NCBI GenBank assembly: GCA_028680705.1
Contig: JAQUJY010000007.1
Coordinates: forward strand, 1 to 60,443
Direction of reading: 5' to 3'
DNA from: Bacteroidales bacterium
Lineage (GTDB): Bacteria > Bacteroidota > Bacteroidia > Bacteroidales > Tenuifilaceae
Length of the DNA: 60,443 bases
This document shows, piece after piece, positions 17,253 to 26,421 of the stretch. The notes beneath the pieces are model-generated. The model was not told the origin of the DNA. It did no database searches and saw nothing but the letters and a program-made list of their open reading frames with translations. The translations under genes and the position numbers were made by a program. The first letter of the stretch is position 1. Each line of letters opens with the position of its first letter.

Positions 17253-18818
17253 ATGTCCACTGATGTTACCCTTGTACTAACCCCAAGGCAAGCCTCCAAT
17301 GAGACCTTCTTAAAAGATCAAGCTATCCGAAGCCTTGGATTAAAAGCATCTGATGTTGGAACTGTTCATATCACTCGTAAAAGCATAGATGCTCGTAGGG
17401 GAAAAATTCAGATTAATATTGGGTTAAGGGTTTTTGGTAAGGATGAAACAATTGGTTCCTACTTCCCAAAGTTTGACTACAAAAATGTTTTTTCAAAACC
17501 CGAGGTAATAATTGTTGGCTCAGGGCCTGCGGGACTGTTTGCGGCATTGCGTTTACTCGAGTTGGGCTATAAGCCAATAATACTGGAACGGGGTAAGGAT
17601 GTTAGCAATCGAAAGCGCGATGTGGCCATGCTAAACCGCAATAAATCGTTAAACGCCGATTCTAACTATGCTTTTGGTGAGGGCGGGGCAGGTACTTTTT
17701 CCGATGGTAAACTCTATACCCGATCGCGAAAAAGGGGCGATATAAATCGAATTATTAGTGCTTTTCATCTGCATGGTGCTCAAGATGAAATTCTTTACGA
17801 AGCCCACCCCCATATTGGAACAAATGTCCTTCCTCGGGTTATAGTCAATATTCGCAAAACTATTGAGCTGCATGGGGGAGTGTTTCTCTTTAACAGTAAG
17901 GTTGTTGATTTAGTTGTTGAGAATGCTCAGGCAAAAGGCGTTGTTTTGGACGATGGCCAAATTTTAAGGGCCAATGGTGTAATACTGGCTACTGGGCATT
18001 CTGCTCGCGATATATACCAAATGTTATGGCAAAAGAATATCCTGATAGAGGCTAAGCCCTTTGCCATTGGTGTTAGGGTAGAACACCCACAGGCACTAAT
18101 CGATTCCATTCAGTACCACGGTATTCCCCGTGGCGATTTTCTTCCAGCAGCAAGTTATAGCTTAGTCGACCAGGTTAATGGGAGAGGTGTTTACTCATTT
18201 TGTATGTGTCCCGGAGGATTTATAGTTCCTGCTGTTTCAGGTGATAATCAGATTGTTGTTAATGGAATGTCGCCTTCGGCCAGAAACTCTCAATGGGCAA
18301 ATTCTGGGATAGTGGTTGAGGTTCGCTTAGATGATATTGCCTACCTGTCTAATTATGGACCCTTAGCCGGATTAGAGTTTCAAATGCAGATGGAACAACT
18401 GGCCTACCAGCACAAGGGTGGAGATGGCTTTACTGCACCAGCCCAGCGACTCGACGATTTTGTGGCATCAAGGATTTCTAATATGCATCCAAAATGCTCA
18501 TATTATCCCGGGGTGTCATCATCGCCAATTCATGAGTGGCTTCCAGAGGGCATTGCAAAACGGCTGCAGAATGGGTTTAAACTTTTCGATAGGCGATTAA
18601 AAGGGTTCATTACAAACGAGGCATTGATTGTGGCCCTTGAGTCTAGAACATCTTCACCAATTAGAATTCCGCGGCATAGCGAAACATTACAGCATGTACA
18701 GGTGAAAGGGTTATTTCCGTGTGGCGAGGGAGCTGGATATGCTGGTGGTATTGTGTCGTCGGCAGTAGATGGGGAGAGATGTGCCGAGGCTCTTGCACAG
18801 TGGTATGCTCCTAAATAG
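17253..18818 (+). CDS. FAD-dependent dehydrogenase (COG2509-like)
   Basis: A 521-residue flavoprotein. An N-terminal ~80-residue domain precedes the dinucleotide-binding site VIIVGSGPAGLFAALRLLELG (GSGPAG at 89-94) and a following ERG. FGEGGAGTFSDGKLYTR at about 145-161 and the C-terminal CGEGAGYAGGIVSSAVDG are typical of the large uncharacterised FAD dehydrogenases related to HI0933/GidA flavoproteins. Substrate unknown. It starts 9 bp after the porT-like gene and probably shares its transcript. Its last 8 bp overlap the convergent trmH-type gene. Confidence 0.88.
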   Translation: MSTDVTLVLTPRQASNETFLKDQAIRSLGLKASDVGTVHITRKSIDARRGKIQINIGLRVFGKDETIGSYFPKFDYKNVFSKPEVIIVGSGPAGLFAALRLLELGYKPIILERGKDVSNRKRDVAMLNRNKSLNADSNYAFGEGGAGTFSDGKLYTRSRKRGDINRIISAFHLHGAQDEILYEAHPHIGTNVLPRVIVNIRKTIELHGGVFLFNSKVVDLVVENAQAKGVVLDDGQILRANGVILATGHSARDIYQMLWQKNILIEAKPFAIGVRVEHPQALIDSIQYHGIPRGDFLPAASYSLVDQVNGRGVYSFCMCPGGFIVPAVSGDNQIVVNGMSPSARNSQWANSGIVVEVRLDDIAYLSNYGPLAGLEFQMQMEQLAYQHKGGDGFTAPAQRLDDFVASRISNMHPKCSYYPGVSSSPIHEWLPEGIAKRLQNGFKLFDRRLKGFITNEALIVALESRTSSPIRIPRHSETLQHVQVKGLFPCGEGAGYAGGIVSSAVDGERCAEALAQWYAPK

Positions 18819-19569
18819 AACGTCTTTTTAGCTCAGAGCAAACTATGGCTGTTGCCATTGAAACATTTAACGATTCGCTTCCCACATTATTCAATGCAAA
18901 GTTTGGGATGGTTATTCTGGTGGTGATGCAACTTTCAATTTCTGGTCTAATACCTTTTCCTTCGTTACCCATTACTACAACTCCGTTAGAGGGCAGCTGT
19001 TTGGTGTAGATGTTTTTGCCATTTAAAAATGTGCCAATAAGCGGAATTCCTTGATGGTTAATCTCTTTCACTGCTTCTACCAAATCAACATAAACAATAT
19101 TAACATTCACAATGGCACCCATGGTGGCTTGCACCACTTTGGGCGAATATGCATCTACCGTTCCATTTGAGCAAATTATTGTGCTGATACCAAACCAGTG
19201 GGCTAAACGGATTATTGTTCCAAAATTGCCAGGGTCTTGTATATCATCGAGGGCGAGAAAAAATGAGTTCTTAAGATTATTTAGATTGTAATTTGATTCT
19301 GGTCTTTTAACAATTGCTAAAACTTCAGTAGATGTTTTCAAGCCGCTAATTCTATTCATCTCCTCGGGATTAATCTGCTCTGAGTTTACATTTTTTTGCA
19401 TAAATTTGTTAACCCAAGATGAGGTATGGTAAACCCGTTCTATATCAAGGTCTGAGAGGAGAATTTCCTCCACCAGCTTGGATCCTTCTGCAATGAATAG
19501 CCCTAACTCTTTACGGACTTTTTTTTGTTGAAGTGAGCGAATAAACTTTATTCTACTTGTTGAAAGCAT
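18811..19569 (-). CDS. TrmH/SpoU-family RNA 2'-O-methyltransferase
   Basis: A 252-residue SPOUT methyltransferase. The N-terminal ~95 residues are an RNA-binding substrate domain (KKVRKELGLFIAEGSKLVEE). Then come the three SpoU motifs: LDDIQDPGNFGTIIR, GNEGKGI and SLNVSMATAI. This is the RlmB/TsnR-like type that methylates rRNA or tRNA ribose; the target nucleotide cannot be read from sequence. It is divergent from the tamL-type gene across a 272-bp spacer with two inverted repeats. Confidence 0.92.
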   Translation of the reverse strand: MLSTSRIKFIRSLQQKKVRKELGLFIAEGSKLVEEILLSDLDIERVYHTSSWVNKFMQKNVNSEQINPEEMNRISGLKTSTEVLAIVKRPESNYNLNNLKNSFFLALDDIQDPGNFGTIIRLAHWFGISTIICSNGTVDAYSPKVVQATMGAIVNVNIVYVDLVEAVKEINHQGIPLIGTFLNGKNIYTKQLPSNGVVVMGNEGKGIRPEIESCITTRITIPNFALNNVGSESLNVSMATAIVCSELKRRSI

Positions 19570-19841
19570 CTGTGATAATTTATTTGTAAACCTACTAAAA
19601 AATCTGTTTGTGCTAATGTTTCTTGTACAATCTATTTTAATCAGCGGTAAGTTAGAGTTTCTGGTTGTGCTGTTCTTACGCTGTTCATTTCAGCATTAAT
19701 TTGATAAACGTATCAAATTAGCCATTGTTTGGCATTTTTTATGCCATATCTTTCAGCCATACTATAGCTGTGGTTCCAATGGGTTTTATTAACTTTCAGC
19801 GTTTAAAGTTATAATGCAGAGTTTTTATTTTTTAGTTGATA
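19570..19841. other. Divergent intergenic region with two inverted repeats
   Basis: A 272-bp non-coding spacer between two divergently transcribed genes. It contains a perfect 10-bp inverted repeat, TAATTTGATA-aacg-TATCAAATTA (19697-19720), and ten bases later a second one, TGGCAT-ttttt-ATGCCA (19730-19746). Either could be an operator or a small hairpin. I see no complete TAnnTTTG promoter for the right-hand gene. Confidence 0.5.
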
Positions 19842-22262
19842 ATGTTACAAAAAGGTATTCAAAATAAGCTGTATTTAAGTAAGGGCATAGTATTGCTTTC
19901 ACTTGTATTTTTTTTCTCAGCAACATCCTGTAGAATCACAAGGAATGTTCCTGAGAATGAGTACCTGCTCGATAATGCTAACCTGACAATTGAGACCAAC
20001 GAGAAGAAACCTGGGGTAAAGGAGCGTGAGTTGCAGAACTACATTAAGCAGAAACCAAATAAGCGCGTTTTGCTGTTTAGGCTACACCTGCGTATGTACA
20101 ATTTAGCTCGAAAAGGCAAGGAGAAGGGGTTTAGTAAATTGCTGCGCACAATTGGCGAGGAGCCTGTTCTGCTGGATACGCTACAAACAAACCAGTCGGC
20201 TAATAATTTGGATAGATATATCAATAGTAAAGGATATTATGATGCCACTGTAAGCCACACAACTGATATTAAAGGCGAAAGAGCAACTGTTAACTATAAA
20301 ATTACCATGGGCGATCCTTATAGGATTAAAAGGGTAAACTATGTTATTGAGGATACCTTAATAAGGAATATTGTGCTAAACGATACAGTTAATAGTTTGA
20401 TTTCAGTAGGCTCTAGGTTTGATACGGACTTACTTAGGAAAGAGCGTATCAGAATAGAGAAAAGGCTTAAGGAGGATGGTTACTTCCTATTCTCACGCGA
20501 TTTTATAACATTTACAGCCGATACGAGTTTAGGGAAAAAAATGGTTGATCTTGATTTAGTGATAAAGGATAGGTTTATTCGTACAGAATTTGGAGATAGA
20601 ATTCCACAACCTTATCGGAAGCATGAAATTACCAGTGTATTTATTTATACAGGTTACGATCCTGTGGAGTATTATCATTTAGAGGAAGAACAACTACTTG
20701 ATACGGTTCTTTTTGATGATCAGAAGTTTATCTTTTCTTTTTCACCCGGAATTAAATACAAAACCATAAGCGATGCCAATCTGATAAGACCAGGGCAGAT
20801 TTATTCTGAAAGCGTAGTTCAGAAAACCCGCGATAACCTAAATTCATTACGATTATACAGGGCGGTGAACGTGTTTTTTCGTCCAGATGAGGAGGCAGAG
20901 CGAATTGCTAGGCTAGAGGATAATTTTTTGATGTTTGATAATATTAGTTTAACCGATAGTCTACCTATGGGTAAATTAAATTGCCACATTCAGCTAACAC
21001 CTCATACGCTGCAGAGTTATCAATTTGATTTGGTTGGAACAAATACCGCTTCTGATATAGGTGTTGAGGGCAATCTAAGTTTTCAGCATAAGAATATTTT
21101 TAAGGGAGCAGAGGTACTCGATGCGAAATTTAGAACCATGGTTCAGTTTCTAGCAGGTGACGAAGCGTTTACCAATTCATTGGAGGTAGGAGGATCTGTT
21201 GGTTTAAGTTTCCCTCGCTTTCTGGGGCCATTCAAAGGGCATGAGTATGTAAAGCGTTATGCCCCTCGCACACAGCTATCATTATCATACAACTATCAGC
21301 GCAGGCCCGATTATACAAGAACTCTTGCAGGGTTTAACATTGGTTACCGATGGAGATCTGAGAATAAATTTGCGCATATATTCATTCCTGCTGAGCTTAA
21401 CGTAATCAATATTTTTAGTATTGATGATAATTTTTTAGATAGGATTGCGAACACCTACCTTGCCAATAGTTACAAGAACCAATTGGTTACAGTAACAAGT
21501 TACGGCTTAACCTACAGCAACCAATCGAAGCAAAAGAAAGACTATATGGTTGTTAGGGGGAATGTTGAACTTTCGGGCAATGCACTAAACGGTATTTTTT
21601 CAATTGTTGGTAACAAGGCAGAGGATGGTACTTATCAACTCTTTAATACTAGCTTTTCACAATTTGTTAGGTCCGATGTGAATTTTATCTATAATCAAAG
21701 AGTTGATGAGAATAACACGTTGGTATATAGGTTTTTTGCAGGTGCTGGTTTGCCCTATGGAAACTCAAAAGCATTGCCCTTTGAGAAGAAGTATTTCTCT
21801 GGAGGATCAACAGGTGTAAGGGCATGGCATGCCAGGGGATTAGGGCCAGGAACCTTTGTAGAGGAAAAACTAAATGTACCCAACCAAACTGCCGACATTA
21901 AAATTGAGGCCAATGTTGAGTACAGGTTTAATCTATTTTGGATGCTTGAAGGAGCACTATTCATTGATGCCGGTAATATTTGGGCAATTTCATCGGCCGA
22001 TGAACGACCTGGGGCTGTATTCTATCCCAACAGTTTTTATAAACAAATTGCATTAGGAACGGGAGCAGGTATTAGAATGAATCTAGGGTTCTTTACCATA
22101 CGGGTCGATCTGGGAATGAAACTTCATGATCCGGGTATAAAATTGCCTTCCCCCGATAATCCTAGTCAAGAGATTGTTAACCATAACTGGCTACCATTTA
22201 ATAAGCGGTATGTGTTTAAGGATGATTTTACGCTTCACTTCGGGATTGGGTATCCTTTTTAG
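19842..22262 (+). CDS. tamL: TamL-type lipoprotein BamA/TamA outer-membrane protein
   Basis: An 806-residue Omp85-superfamily protein. It begins with a lipoprotein signal (lipobox SATSC, Cys about residue 30), followed by POTRA-like segments (INSKGYYDATV..., RKERIRIEKRLKEDGYF) up to ~residue 370. The C-terminal 16-strand barrel includes FSGGSTGVRAWHARGLGPG, the conserved L6 loop RGW/R-like motif, and a terminal FGIGYPF. A lipid-anchored TamA homologue is the hallmark of Bacteroidota TamL, which works with TamB in outer-membrane biogenesis. The ATG at 19842 (MLQKG) is favoured over the TTG two codons earlier. No tamB adjoins. Confidence 0.85.
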   Translation: MLQKGIQNKLYLSKGIVLLSLVFFFSATSCRITRNVPENEYLLDNANLTIETNEKKPGVKERELQNYIKQKPNKRVLLFRLHLRMYNLARKGKEKGFSKLLRTIGEEPVLLDTLQTNQSANNLDRYINSKGYYDATVSHTTDIKGERATVNYKITMGDPYRIKRVNYVIEDTLIRNIVLNDTVNSLISVGSRFDTDLLRKERIRIEKRLKEDGYFLFSRDFITFTADTSLGKKMVDLDLVIKDRFIRTEFGDRIPQPYRKHEITSVFIYTGYDPVEYYHLEEEQLLDTVLFDDQKFIFSFSPGIKYKTISDANLIRPGQIYSESVVQKTRDNLNSLRLYRAVNVFFRPDEEAERIARLEDNFLMFDNISLTDSLPMGKLNCHIQLTPHTLQSYQFDLVGTNTASDIGVEGNLSFQHKNIFKGAEVLDAKFRTMVQFLAGDEAFTNSLEVGGSVGLSFPRFLGPFKGHEYVKRYAPRTQLSLSYNYQRRPDYTRTLAGFNIGYRWRSENKFAHIFIPAELNVINIFSIDDNFLDRIANTYLANSYKNQLVTVTSYGLTYSNQSKQKKDYMVVRGNVELSGNALNGIFSIVGNKAEDGTYQLFNTSFSQFVRSDVNFIYNQRVDENNTLVYRFFAGAGLPYGNSKALPFEKKYFSGGSTGVRAWHARGLGPGTFVEEKLNVPNQTADIKIEANVEYRFNLFWMLEGALFIDAGNIWAISSADERPGAVFYPNSFYKQIALGTGAGIRMNLGFFTIRVDLGMKLHDPGIKLPSPDNPSQEIVNHNWLPFNKRYVFKDDFTLHFGIGYPF

Positions 22263-22376
22263 GTATTGGTAAGGTTTTATGGAGAAGTTTGCATAGTCTA
22301 TTCATGCCGAATTCATTGTTTTTTATTTGATTAATATTTTAGAGTTAGGTAAGCGTATCTAAGTTTAGTTAACACC

Positions 22377-22407
22377 TTGACTTTGTTCTTTTTTACCCTT
22401 AATTTTG
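22377..22407 (+). promoter_or_regulatory. Promoter of the class I aldolase gene
   Basis: TTGAC at 22377-22381 and TAATTTTG at 22400-22407 (perfect TAnnTTTG), 18-20 bp spacing, 18 bp before the ATG at 22426. It overlaps the longer upstream reading frame, which argues for the downstream start. Confidence 0.7.
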
Positions 22408-22425
22408 TTAATAAAACAAATAATT

Positions 22426-23484
22426 ATGGAGTATAATAGTATTGTCGAATTGCTGGGCAATAGGGCAAAATACTTGCTTGATCATACCAGCCAAACTATT
22501 CCTAAAGAACATCTTCATTTACCTGGGCCTGACTTTATCGAACGGGTTGTTTCTCAATCAAATCGTTCACAACGGGTACTGCGAAACCTGCAATCGATGT
22601 TCTCGCATGGCAGGCTAGCCAACACTGGTTACCTCTCAATCCTCCCTGTCGATCAGGGTATTGAGCATTCAGCAGGGGCATCGTTTGCGCCCAATCCAAT
22701 CTATTTCGATCCCGAGAATATTGTAAAACTAGCCATTGAGGGTGGGGCAAATGCCGTGGCATCAACTTTTGGTGTGCTAGCCTCAATTTCCCGAAAGTAT
22801 GCTCACCGAATACCGTTTATTGTTAAATTAAACCACAACGAGCTGCTAACCTATCCGAATAAATATGATCAGATAATGTTTGGCTCAGTAAAGGAAGCAT
22901 GGAATTTAGGCGCCACGGCAGTTGGGGCAACCATCTACTTTGGTTCAGAAGAATCGAACAGGCAAATTGTTGAGGTTGCCGAGGCCTTTGAGTATGCTCA
23001 CGAACTTGGCATGGCAACTGTTTTATGGTGCTATTTAAGGAATAGCGGTTTTAAGAAAGATGGTATTGATTATCACGCAGCAGCCGATATAACAGGGCAG
23101 GCAAACCATTTGGGCGTTACGCTACAGGCTGATATTATTAAACAAAAACTTCCTGAAAATAACGGAGGGTATAAGGCTATTAATTTTGGGAAAACCCACG
23201 AAAAGGTTTATTCCGAGTTAACAAGCGATCATCCAATCGATTTGGCACGTTACCAAGTTATTAACTGCTATAACGGTAGGGCAGGGTTAATAAATTCTGG
23301 TGGCGCATCAAGTGGCGCAAGCGATTTGGCCGAAGCCGTTTACACTGCCATTGTTAACAAGCGAGCAGGGGGTATGGGGCTAATTAGCGGACGAAAAGCA
23401 TTTCAGCGGCCTATGGGGGAAGGTGTAAAAGTTCTGAACTCTATTCAGGATGTTTACCTTTGCAAGGAGATAGGCATAGCATAA
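22426..23484 (+). CDS. fbaB: Class I fructose-bisphosphate aldolase (DhnA/FbaB type)
   Basis: Schiff-base aldolase cleaving fructose 1,6-bisphosphate to DHAP and glyceraldehyde 3-phosphate. It has 352 residues and resembles the archaeal/FbaB-type aldolase rather than the class II zinc enzyme: [55 protein letters not shown], and a C-terminal phosphate-binding stretch with GGASSGASD. This long form with an N-terminal ~50-residue helix is widespread in Bacteroidota. The ATG at 22426 is chosen because the promoter -7 box ends at 22407, inside the longer frame. Confidence 0.93.
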   Translation: MEYNSIVELLGNRAKYLLDHTSQTIPKEHLHLPGPDFIERVVSQSNRSQRVLRNLQSMFSHGRLANTGYLSILPVDQGIEHSAGASFAPNPIYFDPENIVKLAIEGGANAVASTFGVLASISRKYAHRIPFIVKLNHNELLTYPNKYDQIMFGSVKEAWNLGATAVGATIYFGSEESNRQIVEVAEAFEYAHELGMATVLWCYLRNSGFKKDGIDYHAAADITGQANHLGVTLQADIIKQKLPENNGGYKAINFGKTHEKVYSELTSDHPIDLARYQVINCYNGRAGLINSGGASSGASDLAEAVYTAIVNKRAGGMGLISGRKAFQRPMGEGVKVLNSIQDVYLCKEIGIA

Positions 23485-23510
23485 ACATTGATATTCTGTT
23501 TAACTTGATA

Positions 23511-23539
23511 AGTGGGAAATGCGAGGAGCGTTTCCCACT
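23511..23539. terminator. Hairpin terminator between convergent genes
   Basis: A perfect 9-bp stem (AGTGGGAAA / TTTCCCACT) with an 11-nt loop, between the aldolase (plus) and chemoreceptor (minus) genes. T-rich sequence follows on the plus strand. Probably serves both. Confidence 0.65.
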
Positions 23540-23550
23540 ATATTTTATTG

Positions 23551-24684
23551 CTAATGCCCTTCCATTCCATTTGTATTAAAAAAGCTAACAAGTTCTAGTA
23601 GTTGACTACTTTTCTGCTCCAGAACCTCAGACAAACTTTGCAGTTCTTCCGATTCGGCTGCACTGTTTTGAGTAACTGTATTAAAGGTTTGGATTGTTGT
23701 ATTTATCTGATCGATGCTAGTTCGTTGCTCATAGGAAACAGCGGAAATCTCCTGTACCAATTCGGCCGTTTTTTGAATTTCAGGGGTTATACGTTCAATT
23801 TTAAGCCTAAAATCATTGGTTTCATTCTGGGTAGATGTAGCTAACTTAATTATCTCATCGGCGGATTGCCTGCTCCGCTCGGCAAGTTTGCGAACCTCTG
23901 CCGCTACAACAGCAAACCCTCTACCTGCCTCGCCCGCTCTTGCTGCCTCTACAGCTGCGTTGAGTGCTAGAATGTTGGTTTGAAATGCTATGTCGTTTAT
24001 TACCTGAATCTTTTCAGAAATCTCATTGATAGACCCAAAAACCTTTAGCGACAAGTCGCTAAGCGAGCCCATTTCTCCTGATGCTCTCGAAGCAAGTTTT
24101 TCGGTTTGTGTAGCATTATCGGTACTTTGGTGGACCGACGAGGCTGTCTCTTCCATGCTCGATGATAATTCCTCTGTTGACGCTGCCTGCTCACTGGCAT
24201 CAGAACTTATGCTGCCTGCGCTTTGGGTTAGTGAACTGCCCACGGTATTAACCTCTGAGGCAAAGTCTTTAATCTGTAAAATAATCGCTGTAAGTTCATC
24301 GGTTAGCTGCTTAACTGATACTGCCATATGCCCAATTTCGTGGTCCTGTTTTAGCATTTTCGCGTTAAGCTTAACACTTAGGTTCCCATCTGCAATGCTT
24401 TGAATTTTTTTACTAAGCTCAAGCGCAGGTTTTTTTATTAAAATCTTTGCAATAGTGTTTACGCTAAGTAATAAGACTAAGCATGCAGGTACAACCCAGG
24501 CTAGATGGATAAAACCAAGACGTCCAACGATGAATGCGAAAATAGCGATAACCATTGAGGTTATAAAAATGGTCATTGCAGTATAAAAAATAATGCTTTT
24601 ACGGTATACGAACCAAACTATGCCGTAACCAAAAGGAATCATCAGAAAGACTATGAATAGGGTAAACTGGAGAATTGGATTCAT
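23551..24684 (-). CDS. Methyl-accepting chemotaxis protein without a sensor domain
   Basis: A 377-residue chemoreceptor-like protein. Three hydrophobic segments (about 5-26, 31-53 and 58-80) are followed directly by a HAMP-like region (~80-135) and a coiled-coil signalling domain with the conserved hairpin tip [20 protein letters not shown] / [19 protein letters not shown]. There is no periplasmic or PAS ligand-binding domain, so it must sense through the membrane helices or a partner, or act in a non-chemotactic pathway. The protein ends without a CheR-binding pentapeptide (it ends [11 protein letters not shown]). No che genes are nearby. Confidence 0.9.
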   Translation of the reverse strand: MNPILQFTLFIVFLMIPFGYGIVWFVYRKSIIFYTAMTIFITSMVIAIFAFIVGRLGFIHLAWVVPACLVLLLSVNTIAKILIKKPALELSKKIQSIADGNLSVKLNAKMLKQDHEIGHMAVSVKQLTDELTAIILQIKDFASEVNTVGSSLTQSAGSISSDASEQAASTEELSSSMEETASSVHQSTDNATQTEKLASRASGEMGSLSDLSLKVFGSINEISEKIQVINDIAFQTNILALNAAVEAARAGEAGRGFAVVAAEVRKLAERSRQSADEIIKLATSTQNETNDFRLKIERITPEIQKTAELVQEISAVSYEQRTSIDQINTTIQTFNTVTQNSAAESEELQSLSEVLEQKSSQLLELVSFFNTNGMEGH

Positions 24685-24801
24685 GGTTTTTTTAGTTAAT
24701 TTTTTTGTGTATACAAAGATGTTTAACTTTTCTATTAAAAGTTAAACAAATTGATGAACGACCTCAATCTATTGACTAAACAATAAATTAGACATTCCTT
24801 T

Positions 24802-24832
24802 TTTGGTGTCACCTGCTTTTTAGTTAAATTTG
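24802..24832 (+). promoter_or_regulatory. Promoter of the NSS transporter gene
   Basis: TTTG at 24802-24805, exactly 19 bp, TAAATTTG at 24825-24832: a textbook Bacteroidota promoter 42 bp before the ATG. Confidence 0.78.
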
Positions 24833-24874
24833 TTTGTTTTAGAGTAAAATAACACCAATTATTAGTTTATTACT

Positions 24875-26239
24875 ATGACAAAAGAATCGGTTTTGCGCGA
24901 TAACTTTGGGAGCAGGTTTGGAATAATTGCAGCAACAGCTGGCTCTGCAGTGGGATTAGGGAATATTTGGAAATTCCCCTACGTTGCCGGAGAGAATGGT
25001 GGTGGAGCATTTCTTTTAATTTACCTCTTTTTTGTTTTGGCCATAGGGGTTCCAGTTATGATGTCGGAATTTGCCATAGGCCGAAGAGGACAAAAAAATG
25101 CATATGGATCGTTTGGTGTTATTGCTCCAGGTAAGAAATGGAGTTTTATCGGGTTAATGGGTGTTGTGGCAGCATTTTTTATATTGGCGTTTTACAGCTC
25201 TGTTGCTGGTTGGACACTCGAATATATTGTCAGTTCAGTTTCACATAGTCTTGCAGGCCAGAGCACAGCTGATTTAGAGAATACTTTTAACACACTTATA
25301 GCAAATCCTATTAAACCAGTTGTTTGGCAGCTGGTTTTTATGGTGCTTACCGCACTGATAGTTCTTGCTGGTATAAAAAAGGGGATTGAGAAGTACACAA
25401 AACTATTAATGCCCCTTTTGCTATTTCTAATTATAGTACTTTGTATTCGTTCGGTTACCTTGGAGGGCGGGAAAGCAGGATTAGAGTTTTTGTTTAAGCC
25501 CGATTTTAGTAAGGTTACTGCCAAAACATTTTTGTATGCGCTTGGGCAAGCTTTTTTCTCGCTAAGTCTTGGCATGGGAGCACTAATTACGTACTCATCA
25601 TACTTTAGTAAAAAGGAAAATTTGGCTTCAACAGCGATTTCGGTTGCACTCTCCGATAGCCTTATTGCAATACTGGCTGGTGTTATGATATTTCCAGCAG
25701 TATTTGCCTTTGGAATTGAGCCTAGCTGTGGCCCTAGCCTTGTGTTTATAACACTCCCAGGAATTTTCCAGCAAATGTTTTGGGGCGATTTTTTTGGAAC
25801 AATCTTTTTTATCCTGTTAGCTGTGGCAGCACTTACCTCAACCATTTCGCTATTGGAGGTAGTGGTTGCGTTTTTTTCTGAAGAACTTAAGATTTCACGA
25901 AAAAAAGCAACGATTATTGCCACTCTATCAGTTTCGGTTTTAGGCATTTTTGCGTCGTTGTCATTTGGTACCCTAAAAGGGGCAACCATTTTTGGTAAAA
26001 GCATTTTCGATATCCTAGATTATACTGCTTCCAATATTCTCCTTCCCTTAGGTGGGTTGTTTATTGTATTATTTGTGGGTTGGTTTGGAGGGAAGAAAAT
26101 TATTAAGAGCGAACTTTCAAATGAAGGAACCTTAAAAGTTAGATACTATCCATACTTCAACTTTATAGTAAAGTTTATTGCACCCTTTGCCATTGCAGCA
26201 ATTTTTATTTACTGTATTTTCTGGGGTGGGTTAGGTTGA
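24875..26239 (+). CDS. Sodium-dependent transporter, NSS/SNF family
   Basis: A 454-residue multi-pass inner-membrane symporter of the neurotransmitter:sodium symporter family (LeuT fold). Helix 1 shows GSAVGLGNIWKFPYVAGENGG, the unwound sodium/substrate-binding segment, followed by FAIGRRGQKN. Later helices include the FFSLSLGMGALITYSSYF stretch of TM6-7. At 454 residues it has probably 11 helices, as in many bacterial NSS members. Substrates are usually amino acids (Trp, Tyr, Leu, Ala); which one cannot be told. It stands alone with its own strong promoter. Confidence 0.93.
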   Translation: MTKESVLRDNFGSRFGIIAATAGSAVGLGNIWKFPYVAGENGGGAFLLIYLFFVLAIGVPVMMSEFAIGRRGQKNAYGSFGVIAPGKKWSFIGLMGVVAAFFILAFYSSVAGWTLEYIVSSVSHSLAGQSTADLENTFNTLIANPIKPVVWQLVFMVLTALIVLAGIKKGIEKYTKLLMPLLLFLIIVLCIRSVTLEGGKAGLEFLFKPDFSKVTAKTFLYALGQAFFSLSLGMGALITYSSYFSKKENLASTAISVALSDSLIAILAGVMIFPAVFAFGIEPSCGPSLVFITLPGIFQQMFWGDFFGTIFFILLAVAALTSTISLLEVVVAFFSEELKISRKKATIIATLSVSVLGIFASLSFGTLKGATIFGKSIFDILDYTASNILLPLGGLFIVLFVGWFGGKKIIKSELSNEGTLKVRYYPYFNFIVKFIAPFAIAAIFIYCIFWGGLG

Positions 26240-26421
26240 TTTGTTGATTAGCAAATGTGTTGATTAGTTGATGGGGTTACAAATACGTTTTTTGCCCGTC
26301 ATCACGAGAAGTGTTTTTTGCGACGAAGTGCTCTTTTTTAGCAGATAGTTTGTAAAATTGAAAAGGGTGCATGTTCATATGGATAACGCTGAATGCAAAT
26401 AGTCAACGGCAAGAAACCTTT
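26240..26421. repeat. Intergenic with short direct repeats and a REP-like stretch
   Basis: Downstream of the transporter stop, TGTTGATTAG occurs twice within 20 bp. At 26295-26340 a stretch CCCGTCATCACGAGAAGTG...TGCGACGAAGTGCTC resembles the REP-like extragenic repeats (consensus near CGTCATTGCGAG...GCGACGAAGCAATC) scattered in many genomes, in degenerate form. No gene is seen here. Only one copy is present in this window, so repeat status is inferred by resemblance. Confidence 0.35.

Noticed and set aside
24026-24403. 125-residue plus-strand frame opposite the chemoreceptor
   Set aside because: Antisense of the repetitive coiled-coil coding region; composition typical of a shadow frame.
25192-26004. 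270-residue open frame on the minus strand opposite the NSS transporter
   Set aside because: It is the antisense shadow of a long hydrophobic gene with clear family motifs on the plus strand; the minus frame has no motif and odd composition.
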